Below are positions 27,888-36,980 of a DNA stretch of 64,000 nt, piece after piece (the first letter of the stretch is position 1; every line of letters starts with the position of its first letter). The notes beneath the pieces are model-generated. The model made no database searches. It saw nothing but the letters and a program-made list of their open reading frames with translations, and was not told where the DNA came from. This stretch comes from Hymenobacter sp. BT188 (GTDB lineage: Bacteria; Bacteroidota; Bacteroidia; Cytophagales; Hymenobacteraceae): the NCBI RefSeq assembly GCF_014333585.1, contig NZ_JACSCW010000004.1:124001-188000 (forward strand), in the 5' to 3' direction. A program made the translations under genes and the position numbers.

Positions 27888-28622
27888 CTATGTCAACGCC
27901 TCGTCCATCGTGCGCATCTGAATCTCAATGATGCGGGAGTTGGCCGACTGTGTGCAGGCCAGCAGCACGGCGCCAGCTACGTCCTCAGCATCCAGCATTC
28001 CTGATTGGGCTACTTTTTCCTCGGTGCGACCTTTGCCTAAAGCAAACTCCGTTTTTACGCCGCCGGGGCAAATAGCACCCACTTTGATGCCATCGGGCCG
28101 CAGCTCCTTATCCAGCGCTTGGGCAAAGCCAACCTGAGCAAACTTGGTGGCGCAGTACACCGCTTCGCCCGCAAAACCATACACGCCCGCCATGGAGGAA
28201 AGCATCAGAATGGTGCCGGATTTCTGGCTTTGCATCACGGGCACCGCGTGGCGGGTGAAGAGGAAAGTCGTGCGCATGTTGGTGTCCATGAGCTCGTCGT
28301 ACTCGTCGGCGCTCGTGTCAACCAAGTTTTTATAGTTGCCAGCGCCGGTGTTATTGATCAGTATGTCGAGGCGGCCAAACGAGTCGGTGGCGGCTTGCAC
28401 AGTGCGGCGGGCAGTTTCTTCGTCGCGGGCGTCGCCGGCTACAAACGTTACTTCCACGCCCAATTGGCGCAGCTCCGCGGCTAGTGATTCCAGCCGCTCG
28501 TCGCGCCGGGCGGTCAATACCAAATTGGCTCCTTCGGCGGCCAAAGCCCGCGCGCACGCTTCGCCGATGCCGGCACTTGCACCCGTAATGAGAGCTACTT
28601 TTCCATTAAGTTTTCCTGCCAT
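27888..28622 (-). CDS. Short-chain dehydrogenase/reductase
   Basis: 244 residues of the classical SDR family. The cofactor loop is TGASAGIG, with ARRDERLESL after beta-2 suggesting NADP(H). NNTG replaces the common NNAG, then come the catalytic Ser in MLSSMAGVYG and YCATKFAQVG (YxxxK). The C-terminus has CPGGVKTEFALGKGRTEEKV and a short IQMRTMDEALT tail. Substrate unknown; the class often acts on 3-hydroxy or polyol groups. Single gene, with a terminator shared with the convergent membrane-protein gene. Confidence 0.9.
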   Translation of the reverse strand: MAGKLNGKVALITGASAGIGEACARALAAEGANLVLTARRDERLESLAAELRQLGVEVTFVAGDARDEETARRTVQAATDSFGRLDILINNTGAGNYKNLVDTSADEYDELMDTNMRTTFLFTRHAVPVMQSQKSGTILMLSSMAGVYGFAGEAVYCATKFAQVGFAQALDKELRPDGIKVGAICPGGVKTEFALGKGRTEEKVAQSGMLDAEDVAGAVLLACTQSANSRIIEIQMRTMDEALT

Positions 28623-28885
28623 GATTTTGCTTTTCTAAAGTAGTATAAGGTTGGGGTGAGGTAAGATCTGCGTCTTGGGTTCGAAGCTAGATAAACGTAG
28701 AGAGGCGGGCAAAGGGCTGAGTTACGAAGGCACTTATATCGGTAAGAAATACTATCACAATCGTTTACATAGATTATTTCATGCCTGAAAGCACAGATTT
28801 GGCTTAAAATCGCTGGTCGTAGTTGGCAAGCCGCCTACTTTAGATGCGCGTCTTTTTCCTTCATAACCAAGGGTTGCTAACATCA

Positions 28886-28979
28886 GCCGGTCATGCAGAG
28901 CGGAGCATCTCGCGTGCGGTAGATAGTAAGGTTAGTACTCCAGCTAAACACGCGAGATGCTCCGCTCTGCATGACCGGC
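28886..28979. repeat. Palindromic repeat, family A, copy 2
   Basis: Arms GCCGGTCATGCAGAGCGGAG and complement enclose GTAAGGTTAGTACTCCAGC. It sits in the 445-base gap (28623-29067) between divergent SDR and GH3 genes, which holds no other feature I can support. Confidence 0.9.
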
Positions 28980-29067
28980 AATTTTAAGCAGCCATTAATG
29001 AAGGAAGGGGGCAAGTCTCAGGTCTTAGTAGTCTACGACCACCATTTTTCACCATCTCACCCAAAGG

Positions 29068-31770
29068 ATGAAGAAATCCCTAATCGTTTATTCCCTGCTG
29101 GCCCTTGCGGCGTGCGGCAAAGGCAGTCAGCAGACCGCCACTGCCCCAGCTGCCACTTCTACCCAAGAAATGCCCCCCAGCAAGCCCGAAGACTTCCCGT
29201 TTCGCAATCCCGATCTGCCCATCGATCAGCGGGTCAATGACTTAGTTGGGCGCCTGACGCTGGAGGAAAAAGTAAGCCAGATGCTGAACGCTTCGCCCGC
29301 CATCGACCGGCTGGGCATTCCGGCTTACAACTGGTGGAATGAAGCTCTGCACGGCGTGGCCCGCACGAGCATGAAGACGACGGTGTTTCCGCAGGCCATC
29401 GGTCTGGCGGCTACTTTCAACACCGATGCCATGCTCAAAATGGCCACCATTACCTCCGACGAAGCCCGCGCCGTGCACCACGAGTACGCCCGCCGCGGTG
29501 AGCGAGGCATTTACCAAGGCCTCACGTTCTGGACGCCCAACATTAACATCTTCCGCGACCCGCGCTGGGGCCGGGGCCAGGAAACCTACGGCGAAGACCC
29601 GTACCTGACCGGGCAGCTGGGTTCGGCGCTGGTAAAAGGATTTCAGGGCGACGACCCGAAGTATTTGAAGGTAACCGCCTGCGCTAAGCACTTCGCCGTG
29701 CACAGCGGCCCGGAGTCATTGCGCCACGTGTACGATGCCAAAATCAGCGACTACGATTTGTGGGACACGTATTTGCCGGCCTTCCGCGACTTAATTGTGG
29801 ATGCAAAAGTGGCAAGCGTGATGTGCGCCTACAATGCCTACGCTGGTCAGCCCTGCTGCGGCAGCGACAAGCTGATGAACGAGATTCTCTATGATAAGTG
29901 GAAGTTTCAGGGCTACGTTACCTCCGACTGCGACGGCATCAACGACTTTTGGCAAAACCACAAAACCGACCCCGACGCGGCTACTGCCGCCGCCAACGCC
30001 GTGATGCACGGCACTGACCTCGAATGTGCCACGGGCAAGCTATTTACCTACAATTCTTTGCTCGAATCAGTGCAGCGCAAGCTTATCACGGAGCAGCAGA
30101 TAGACGTGTCGGTGAAGAGGTTGTATAAGATTCGCTTCCAGCTGGGCATGTTTGACCCGGTGGAGCAGGTGAAGTACGCTCAGATTCCGATGAGCGTGGT
30201 GGAAAGTGCCCCCCACCAGGCCCACGCCCTCCAAATGGCCCACGAATCGTTGGTGCTGCTGAAAAATGACAAGAACACACTGCCGCTCCGCAAAGACATT
30301 AAGAAGCTAGTGGTGCTCGGCCCCAATGCCGACAACGATGCCGTGCAGCTCGGCAACTACAACGGTTTCCCCACCGATAATGTGACCCCACTCGAAGGCA
30401 TTCGAGCTAAAGTCGGCAAAGGCACCGAAGTAACCTTTATCCAAGGTGTTGACTATGCCAGCAACATCGTGTATGAGACCTTCGACATCAATAAAAGCCT
30501 GGCTTTCAACGGCCAGCTTGGTTTCAAAGCAGAGTATTTCAAAGGTGCTAATCTGGAAGGACAGCCTGTGGCAACGGCTCAGGAAGCGGGCCTCGACCGC
30601 TATTTGGCTAACGTAAAGATTGAAGTGGTGCCCGGCCTGCCTTCCGAAAACTTCTCGGCGCGCTACACCACCACGTTCACCCCGGAGAAGTCGGAGGAAC
30701 TGGCTCTGCAAATAACCGGCGACGACGGCTACCGCTTATTCGTGGATAATAAGCTAGTTATCGATAACTGGAAAAGCCGCGGCGTTTCGACCATGCAGCA
30801 CACTCAGAAAGTGGAGGCGGGTAAAAAGATGGACATCAAAATCGAGTACTTCCAGTCTGACCGCCGCACCATTCTCAAGTTTACCGGCGCACACATAGTG
30901 CCCATGAACGCCAAGAATATCCTGGCCCAAGTGCGCGACGCCGACGCAATTATCTTCGTGGGGGGCATTTCTCCCCGCTTAGAGGGCGAAGAAATGAAGG
31001 TAGACGTGGAAGGCTTCAGCGGCGGCGACCGCACCAGCATTGCCTTACCCAAAGTGCAGACCGAGCTGCTGAAGGTGCTCAAATCGTCGGGCAAGCCGGT
31101 GGTGTTTGCCATGATGACCGGCAGTGCCCTGGGTGTGCCGTGGGAGGCGGCCAACATCCCAGCCATCATCAATACCTGGTATGGAGGGCAGGCCACTGGC
31201 ACCGCCCTAGCCAATGTGCTCTTCGGGGACTACAACCCCGCCGGCCGCCTCCCCGTGACGTTTTATCGCTCGGAAAAGCAGCTGCCCGCCTTCGATAATT
31301 ACAGCATGGAGGGCCGCACCTACCGCTACTTCCGCGACACGCCACTCTATCCATTCGGGCATGGCCTGAGCTACACTACTTTTAAGTACAGCGGCTTAAA
31401 AATGCCCCCCAACGCCCCAACTGGCCAACCGGTAACGGTAAGTGTAGAAGTACAGAACACCGGCAAGCGCGACGGCGACGAGGTAGTGCAGCTCTACGTA
31501 AAACACCCCAACGCCAAGAGCCGCGTGGCCCTGCACGCGCTGGAAGGTTTCCAACGAATAAACCTGAAAGCCGGGGAGAAAAAGACGGTGCAGTTTACGC
31601 TCACGCCCCGGCAGTTATCCATGTTAAATGAGAAAGCCGAACGCTTGGTGCAAGCCGGCCAAGTACAGGTTTTCGTAGGCGGCGGACAGCCACTAAAGTC
31701 GGCGCTGGCCGCGAAGCAAGTACTACAAGCCAATGTGGCGCTGACTGGCGCTAGCGTTATGATTGATTAA
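29068..31770 (+). CDS. GH3 glycosidase with PA14 domain (beta-glucosidase/xylosidase type), lipoprotein
   Basis: 900 residues. The N-terminal lipoprotein signal MKKSLIVYSLLALAACGKGS has its lipid-modified Cys at residue 16. The GH3 barrel carries DLVGRLTLEEKVSQM, YNWWNEALHGVAR, DPRWGRGQETYGEDPYL, TACAKHFAVHSGPE and the nucleophile Asp in TSDCDGINDFW (about residue 288). The second alpha/beta domain begins near VVLGPNADNDAVQLGNY. A PA14 carbohydrate-binding insert spans about residues 480-610 (GFKAEYFKGANLEGQP, DDGYRLFVDNKLVIDNW). The end is a fibronectin-III-like domain (VEVQNTGKRDGDEVVQLYV). Retaining exo-glycosidase; the WWNEALHGV and CAYNAYAGQPCCG pattern favours beta-xylosidase-type members. 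Anchored in the periplasm or at the surface. Confidence 0.93.
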   Translation: MKKSLIVYSLLALAACGKGSQQTATAPAATSTQEMPPSKPEDFPFRNPDLPIDQRVNDLVGRLTLEEKVSQMLNASPAIDRLGIPAYNWWNEALHGVARTSMKTTVFPQAIGLAATFNTDAMLKMATITSDEARAVHHEYARRGERGIYQGLTFWTPNINIFRDPRWGRGQETYGEDPYLTGQLGSALVKGFQGDDPKYLKVTACAKHFAVHSGPESLRHVYDAKISDYDLWDTYLPAFRDLIVDAKVASVMCAYNAYAGQPCCGSDKLMNEILYDKWKFQGYVTSDCDGINDFWQNHKTDPDAATAAANAVMHGTDLECATGKLFTYNSLLESVQRKLITEQQIDVSVKRLYKIRFQLGMFDPVEQVKYAQIPMSVVESAPHQAHALQMAHESLVLLKNDKNTLPLRKDIKKLVVLGPNADNDAVQLGNYNGFPTDNVTPLEGIRAKVGKGTEVTFIQGVDYASNIVYETFDINKSLAFNGQLGFKAEYFKGANLEGQPVATAQEAGLDRYLANVKIEVVPGLPSENFSARYTTTFTPEKSEELALQITGDDGYRLFVDNKLVIDNWKSRGVSTMQHTQKVEAGKKMDIKIEYFQSDRRTILKFTGAHIVPMNAKNILAQVRDADAIIFVGGISPRLEGEEMKVDVEGFSGGDRTSIALPKVQTELLKVLKSSGKPVVFAMMTGSALGVPWEAANIPAIINTWYGGQATGTALANVLFGDYNPAGRLPVTFYRSEKQLPAFDNYSMEGRTYRYFRDTPLYPFGHGLSYTTFKYSGLKMPPNAPTGQPVTVSVEVQNTGKRDGDEVVQLYVKHPNAKSRVALHALEGFQRINLKAGEKKTVQFTLTPRQLSMLNEKAERLVQAGQVQVFVGGGQPLKSALAAKQVLQANVALTGASVMID

Positions 31771-31782
31771 ACAGTCGGAGTA

Positions 31783-31835
31783 AAAACAGCGAGGCCGCGC
31801 CGTCAGTAATTAGACGGCGCGGCCTCGCTGTTTTT
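31783..31835. terminator. Strong rho-independent terminator
   Basis: A 23-bp perfect inverted repeat around GCGAGGCCGCGCCGTC, 8-base loop, A5 on the left and T5 on the right, just after the GH3 stop. Confidence 0.92.
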
Positions 31836-31874
31836 GAACGGTGTAGAGACGCAACACTTTGCGTCTCGTCATTG
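31836..31874. repeat. Family C repeat, half copy
   Basis: GAACGGTGTAGAGACGCAAC followed by ACTTTGCGTCTCGTC repeats one arm of the 27665 element; the second arm is absent. Confidence 0.8.
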
Positions 31875-31951
31875 AACATTACTCGTTCAACATGTGCTTG
31901 ATTTGTCCTCCCCTGCTCTCTCATCCGCCCCGCCTAGCATCCACTCTGTCT

Positions 31952-32048
31952 GTCATCCTGAGCTTGCGAAGGACCTTATGCCCGTTGAACGACTGACGTA
32001 GCAACGTCTTGTTCAAGCGTGAGAAGGTCCTTCGCAAGCTCAGGATGA
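31952..32048. repeat. Palindromic repeat, family B, copy 2
   Basis: Arms TCATCCTGAGCTTGCGAAGG and complement with AAGGACCTT and AAGGTCCTT inside; the centre GTTGAACGACTGACG resembles copies at 46985 and 62389. Confidence 0.88.
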
Positions 32049-32098
32049 GAAATGGAGTGGAGAACAGATGGGTGTTCGTTCTAGCGTTTTAAAAACGC

Positions 32099-34297
32099 TT
32101 ACTCACCCGGATGGTAGGTTTTCTTAGCGTTCTTGCGAACATCTTCGGGGTAAAACAGCACGTCTTTGAACCGCTGCTCCGTGTACATAGCCGCTTGATC
32201 AGTGAAGTGGGGCGAGTTAGGGTCGCTATTTTCTCCCCCAGCCAGCACGGAGCGCGCCTTAATGCGCGGCCCAAACTCTACCACAGCCACAAAGCTGTTC
32301 CCGACGTTGCCGTAGCGCTTTTTGGTGTTTGGCTGCGCCTTCGCGCCGAAAGCGGCCAGTGAACCCCAAGCCGAGGAAGTGAAGGCTACTGGAATGCTGG
32401 GCTTGCTGTCATCATAGACTTCCTGAATCTGGCCGGTGAGGCGCTGGAAGCGGTTTACCTCACCCCAAGGCATCTTCCAGGTGCCGAAGTTGCGGGTCAG
32501 CTCGTCTAGGGTTTCGGCCAGGGAGGTTACCTTCTCCTGGGGCGTCGTTTTTTCAATAACTAAGGCGGTTAACGTCAGATTGTCAAGTCGTTGGTCGGGG
32601 AGGGCGCGGGTGCGAGCCAGCTTCTGAATCCGCTCACCCCAATAGATGGCAAGCGTTTGCCCTACGGAGGTTTTGCTGTACTTTTTGTCCCAAGCCCGTA
32701 GCACCTCAATGGCTTCCGGTACCGCTTTCGACTGGGTGCTAGCAGTTCCAGCAGTGTTTTGATGTGCAGTCAGCAATGCCGGAATTATCTCCTCGAAGCC
32801 TGCCAGATACGGGTCGTTGGCGGCAGCAATGAGCGTATCCAGCGTGTATATTTTACGACGACTCAGTACGCGCACTGCATTGATACCCCGGTAGTTTTCC
32901 GCATCGGGGGCCATGTAGGCGGGGTATTTATCCTTAGCGGGGCTGCTGGGGCCAGATACGGTGAAGGGCGTGGAGTTGCAGTTCTGAATCCAGCCGCTGG
33001 CAGGGTTGAGCACCTGCACCAGCTCGTTTACTTTGTGCAGACCCTTCCACTCCGTTTGGGGGTTGCTGCCATCAATGGGGCGGCTCCAGTCGAATTTGGG
33101 GTCGCGGATGGGCATAAAGTTGCCGTGCCAGTAGGCGATGTTACCCTTGCTGTCGGCAAAAACGGTGTTGTTGGTAGCGTTGCCGTTGAGCTTCATTACC
33201 TCGTTGAAGCTGGCGTAGTCGGTGGCCTTAGTGCGCAGATACGACTGCTCCAGCGCCTCCAGCGGCGTATCCATCATGCGCACCGTTACCCATTGGTTGT
33301 CGGCCTGCTGACCTACTACGGGGCCGTGATGGGTGCGGTAGGTGGTGAACTCCTTGCGCAGCACCTGATTGCCTTGCTTATAAGCCAACGACACCTTTTT
33401 GACCTGCACCGGCCGCCGCTTTTTGCCAACCTTGTAGTACAGCTTTCCATTCTTCTCCTCAATGGTTTCCAGGTACTCATCCATGGAATCGGCCTGGCTG
33501 GAGGTGTGCATCCAGCCGCACTTCTCATTGAAACCTTGATACACAAAGAACTGCCCCCAGGTAACGGCACCATAGGCATTGAGGCCGGCTTCACTCACCA
33601 TCTGCACTTCGGGCCGAAAGTAAAAGGACGTGTGCGGGTTAATCAGCAGCAGAGCGTGGCCACTGGCACTTTTGGCCGGGGCAATAGCAAAGCCATTGGA
33701 GCCAACCGGTTCGCGGTCCTGCTTTTCAAAGTTAGGGTGCTGCCAGGAGGTGGACTTTTTCTGGCTATAAAATGCCTTCAACCGCTCCAATGGCACCACG
33801 CTGATGTTGCCACCAATGCTGCCCTCGCTGAACATAAGCGGCATCCAGGGCTGGTAGCGCGTGAGCACCTTGGGCTTGATGGTGGGGTGGGTGTAGAGGT
33901 AATAGTTGGTGCCGTCGGCGAAGGCGTTGAGCAGCTCCTTCATCCACGGGGGGCTTTTTTTGTAGATGCTGATGGCTTGAGTGCTGTCCATGAAAAGGTT
34001 AGCCCGCAAGTCGCTGTACAAAGCTGTCTCGCCCTCTACCTCCGCCAGACGCCCGATGTTGGTGAGATAATTTTCCTCCACGCGGGCAAAATCGTCTTCG
34101 CACTGGGCGTAGAGCAGACCAAATACAGCGTCCGCGTCGGTTTTGCCATATATATGCGGCACGCCCCATTGGTCGCGGATGATATTCACTTGCTTGGCTT
34201 GCTGCTGCCAACGCGCAATTTCTTCGGGTTTGAAGGCCTGCGCTTGGGATGCTAGGCAGGAGAAGAGAAATAACAGAGTAAAAAGTGGACGCTTCAT
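32099..34297 (-). CDS. Penicillin acylase-family Ntn hydrolase
   Basis: 732 residues with signal peptide MKRPLFTLLFLFSCLASQAQ. The family is the S45 N-terminal-nucleophile amidases (penicillin or acyl-homoserine-lactone acylases). The alpha chain has IIRDQWGVPHIYGKTDADAV and GLLYAQCEDDFARVEENYL. The autoproteolysis and nucleophile Ser is at about residue 200 in EPVGSNGFAIAP, with the beta chain following (LLINPHTSF, YGAVTWGQFFVYQGFNEKCG, LNGNATNNTVFADSKGNIAY). The periplasmic enzyme would hydrolyse an acyl amide. The KKSPPWM codons contain a GGGGGGCTTTTTT oligomer. It stands alone, with family B and A repeats on its two sides. Quorum quenching is possible, but the substrate cannot be fixed from sequence. 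Confidence 0.92.
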   Translation of the reverse strand: MKRPLFTLLFLFSCLASQAQAFKPEEIARWQQQAKQVNIIRDQWGVPHIYGKTDADAVFGLLYAQCEDDFARVEENYLTNIGRLAEVEGETALYSDLRANLFMDSTQAISIYKKSPPWMKELLNAFADGTNYYLYTHPTIKPKVLTRYQPWMPLMFSEGSIGGNISVVPLERLKAFYSQKKSTSWQHPNFEKQDREPVGSNGFAIAPAKSASGHALLLINPHTSFYFRPEVQMVSEAGLNAYGAVTWGQFFVYQGFNEKCGWMHTSSQADSMDEYLETIEEKNGKLYYKVGKKRRPVQVKKVSLAYKQGNQVLRKEFTTYRTHHGPVVGQQADNQWVTVRMMDTPLEALEQSYLRTKATDYASFNEVMKLNGNATNNTVFADSKGNIAYWHGNFMPIRDPKFDWSRPIDGSNPQTEWKGLHKVNELVQVLNPASGWIQNCNSTPFTVSGPSSPAKDKYPAYMAPDAENYRGINAVRVLSRRKIYTLDTLIAAANDPYLAGFEEIIPALLTAHQNTAGTASTQSKAVPEAIEVLRAWDKKYSKTSVGQTLAIYWGERIQKLARTRALPDQRLDNLTLTALVIEKTTPQEKVTSLAETLDELTRNFGTWKMPWGEVNRFQRLTGQIQEVYDDSKPSIPVAFTSSAWGSLAAFGAKAQPNTKKRYGNVGNSFVAVVEFGPRIKARSVLAGGENSDPNSPHFTDQAAMYTEQRFKDVLFYPEDVRKNAKKTYHPGE

Positions 34298-34440
34298 TTG
34301 AGATAGGTAGCGGGTGGATTGGTCAGTAAATGTACAGGAGCGACAGGATTACGCTACTGTTTCGCGGTAGCTGATAGCACCATTAGCGAAAGCTTGTGGC
34401 TGTCGTTCCTTAAAAGTAGCACGGAACGTTAGAAAGCCTT

Positions 34441-34488
34441 GTCATGCTTCGCTGCCGCTCTGCATGACGGCCGGGGGGCTTTTTTGCG
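34441..34488. repeat. Partial family A repeat fused to a G6CT6 oligomer
   Basis: GTCATGCTTCGCTGCCGCTC then TGCATGACGG is a shortened family A palindrome, followed at once by CCGGGGGGCTTTTTTGCG. It lies in the divergent gap between the acylase and the aminotransferase-like gene. Confidence 0.7.
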
Positions 34489-34565
34489 TAAGCTAGGGGA
34501 TGTTAGCGTCGCTTTATACCTTACAAGCGATCCGTAATGCCTCCCCTTATTCCACCCACTTTCGC

Positions 34566-35834
34566 ATGTTAGTTTCTCCCAGTCTTATAAACCCGATTCG
34601 GGCTGACTTCCCAGCGCTACGCGTGCGCGCTCATCAACAGCCTTACATCTTTTTCGATGGCCCCGGCGGCACCCAGATGGCCCAGCAGGCCCTCGACGCT
34701 ATGACGGGCTATATCACGGGGGGCATGGCTAACCTGCATGGCATGTTTGGTACCAGCGTTGCCACCGACGAGCTGCTGGAAGAAGGCCGGCGCGGCATGG
34801 CCGACTTTCTGAATTGCCAGCCGCAAGAGGTTGCTTTCGGCCAGAATATGACTTCTCTAGCCTTCGCTATTGCCCGCTGCCTAGCCAACTTTATTCAGCC
34901 CAGCGACGAAATCATAGTTACTGAAATCGACCATCGGGCCAACGTAGATCCGTGGGTGACGCTTGCAAAAGACTGCGGCGCAGTAGTCAAGTTTATTCCC
35001 GTAAATCCCGAAACCTACACGCTGGAACTCGACCAGCTCGACACGCTGATTACCACCAAAACCAAGCTCGTCGCGGTGAATATGTCATCGAATGTGACGG
35101 GCACCGTGACGCCGGTAGAAGAAGTGATTCGGCGCGCTAAAGCCGTGAATGCCCTTGTGGTGCTGGACGCGGTGCATGCCGTACCACATATCCCAGTAGA
35201 CTTTCAGGCGCTGGGGGCTGATATTCTGTTGTGCTCAGCGTATAAGTTCTTTGGGCCCCACCTAGGCATTGCGGTGGTGTCAGCGGCTTTGTTTGAGCAG
35301 CTGCCGGTCTACAAATTGGCCCCCGCGCCCGCCCATATTCCCGATAAGCTGGAAACAGGCACGCAAAATCATGAGGCCATTGCCGGACTGCTGGGCGCGC
35401 TGGATTTTATTCAAACACTCGGCACAGGAGCTACTCGTAAAGAGCGCCTGCGCACCGCCATGCACAGCATTGATAAGCAAGAACAGGAACAGGCCGTGCG
35501 GCTGGAAAATTTCCTGCTGTCATTACCCCAAGTGCGCTTGTATCGGGCTCCGGCAGGCACCCGCAAAACGCCCACGCTAGCTTTCACTCTAGATGGCGTC
35601 AACTCGCGGGAGGCAGCGGCCTGGTTTGCCGATAACTACAATATGTGTATTGCGCACGGCCATTTTTATGCCTCCACCATGGCCGATAAGCTGCAAGTAA
35701 ATGAGCTAGGCGGTTGGATTCGGTTGGGGCTAGCTCCCTACAATACAGATCAAGAGGTCGAGCTTTTCAAGACAGCTTTGCTCACTTTTGTCGAGGAGCA
35801 GTACAGCCCAAAGCAAAAAACGAAAAGCATATGA
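34566..35834 (+). CDS. Cysteine desulfurase-like class V aminotransferase
   Basis: 422 residues from ATG 34566 (MLVSPSLINPIRADFPAL), preferred over the 34500 start because family members begin with the IRxxFPAL segment. PLP-enzyme landmarks: FFDGPGGTQMAQQALDAM, GQNMTSLAFAIARCLANFI, EIDHRANVDPWVTLA, VAVNMSSNVTGTVTPVEEV, VLDAVHAVPHIPVDFQALGA and the Schiff-base Lys in CSAYKFFGPHLGIAV. It belongs to the cysteine-desulfurase-like subgroup, not the SufS/IscS housekeeping types; the active-site Cys loop of SufS is not apparent. Likely cytosolic, releasing sulfur or acting on an amino acid; substrate unknown. A family A repeat follows the stop. Confidence 0.88.
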   Translation: MLVSPSLINPIRADFPALRVRAHQQPYIFFDGPGGTQMAQQALDAMTGYITGGMANLHGMFGTSVATDELLEEGRRGMADFLNCQPQEVAFGQNMTSLAFAIARCLANFIQPSDEIIVTEIDHRANVDPWVTLAKDCGAVVKFIPVNPETYTLELDQLDTLITTKTKLVAVNMSSNVTGTVTPVEEVIRRAKAVNALVVLDAVHAVPHIPVDFQALGADILLCSAYKFFGPHLGIAVVSAALFEQLPVYKLAPAPAHIPDKLETGTQNHEAIAGLLGALDFIQTLGTGATRKERLRTAMHSIDKQEQEQAVRLENFLLSLPQVRLYRAPAGTRKTPTLAFTLDGVNSREAAAWFADNYNMCIAHGHFYASTMADKLQVNELGGWIRLGLAPYNTDQEVELFKTALLTFVEEQYSPKQKTKSI

Positions 35835-35855
35835 CTGAGTCTTAACGTAACAAAT

Positions 35856-35959
35856 AAGGTGGTCATGCAGAGCAGAGCGAAGCATCTCGCGGGCTGATGC
35901 CTGGGTAGTAACCCTGGTAAACACGCGAGATGCTTCGCTCTGCTCTGCATGACCACCTT
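35856..35959. repeat. Palindromic repeat, family A, copy 3
   Basis: Arms AAGGTGGTCATGCAGAGCAG and complement, loop GGGTAGTAACCCTGGTAAAC; between convergent genes, where it may help end transcription. Confidence 0.9.
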
Positions 35960-36001
35960 GTGTTTGTAGATCCAAGGAATTCTTACGCAGTGTTATAGCG
36001 T

Positions 36002-36748
36002 CTAGCTCTTGCGGGCAGCGTCGTAGCGCTGACCTACCGCCGACCAGTTCACCGCATTCCAGAAAGCCTTCACATAATCGGGGCGCTTATTCTGGTACTT
36101 CAGATAATAGGCGTGCTCCCACACATCGAGGCCCAAAATGGGCGTACCGCGCTGAATGCCAGCAATATCCATCAGCGGGTTGTCCTGATTGGGCGTGGAG
36201 GAAATAAACAGCTTGCCAGCTTTGTCCACACTCAGCCACGCCCAGCCCGAGCCAAACCGACCCGTAGCGGCTTTGGTAAATTCCTCCTGAAACTTCTCAT
36301 ACGAGCCGAAGGTCTTGGTAAGGTCGGTAGCCAAATTACCTGTGGGCTGTCCGCCGCCCTTGGCCGCTAATATCTGCCAGAACATAGAGTGATTCCAGTG
36401 GCCGCCCGCGTTGTTGCGTATGGCGTCGGGTTGCTTGCTGGCAGAAGCCAGCAGCTCGGCCAGTGACTGTTTTTCTTGGGGTTTGCCCACCACGGCCTCG
36501 TTGAGTTTCGACACATACGTTTTGTGGTGCGCATCGTGGTGAATCTCCATGGTACGCGCGTCGATGTGCGGCTCCAGCGCGTTGAAAGCGTAAGGCAGAG
36601 CCGGCAGGGTAAAGGGACCATCGGCCATGGGGGTGGCACGGGCTTCGGCCAGAAACTTCTCGTCGCGGGCGCGGGCTAGTAGGGCGGGGCTTACAAAACC
36701 GCTGATGGCCAGCAGCAGGCCTCTCTGCAAAAAATCGCGTTTGTTCAT
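36002..36748 (-). CDS. Exported Fe/Mn superoxide dismutase, Mn-type features
   Basis: 248 residues, about 45 longer than cytosolic SODs because of an N-terminal extension [20 protein letters not shown] that looks like a signal peptide. The mature enzyme aligns well: [15 protein letters not shown], first metal His in [13 protein letters not shown] (about residue 70), second in [12 protein letters not shown], and the Asp and last His in [13 protein letters not shown]. The QDNPLM segment and [10 protein letters not shown] favour Mn over Fe. It disproportionates superoxide; an exported form would protect the periplasm. Single gene, convergent with the aminotransferase gene. Confidence 0.93.
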   Translation of the reverse strand: MNKRDFLQRGLLLAISGFVSPALLARARDEKFLAEARATPMADGPFTLPALPYAFNALEPHIDARTMEIHHDAHHKTYVSKLNEAVVGKPQEKQSLAELLASASKQPDAIRNNAGGHWNHSMFWQILAAKGGGQPTGNLATDLTKTFGSYEKFQEEFTKAATGRFGSGWAWLSVDKAGKLFISSTPNQDNPLMDIAGIQRGTPILGLDVWEHAYYLKYQNKRPDYVKAFWNAVNWSAVGQRYDAARKS

Positions 36749-36980
36749 AGTAGTGGTAGATAAAGTGAGGGGGTACTAGTCAGGTTGAACAGATACAAAC
36801 GTTGGTTTCAACAAAAACGGTGGAGCTATTACGAGGATAACTAAGTAAAAATTATGATTGCAATTTTATAAATAAGGATAGAATAACTTGTATATATTAG
36901 AGTAGTGTTTAGGTCCGGCTGCATACTCTTGGATTGTGGGCGTGCACTTAACTATTTGATAGGATTTAACTAAACTATCT

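Noticed and set aside
32759-34255. 498-codon open frame antisense to the acylase gene
   Set aside because: Mirror of a conserved GC-rich coding sequence on the other strand; the translation has no family features, while the reverse strand has clear Ntn-hydrolase motifs.
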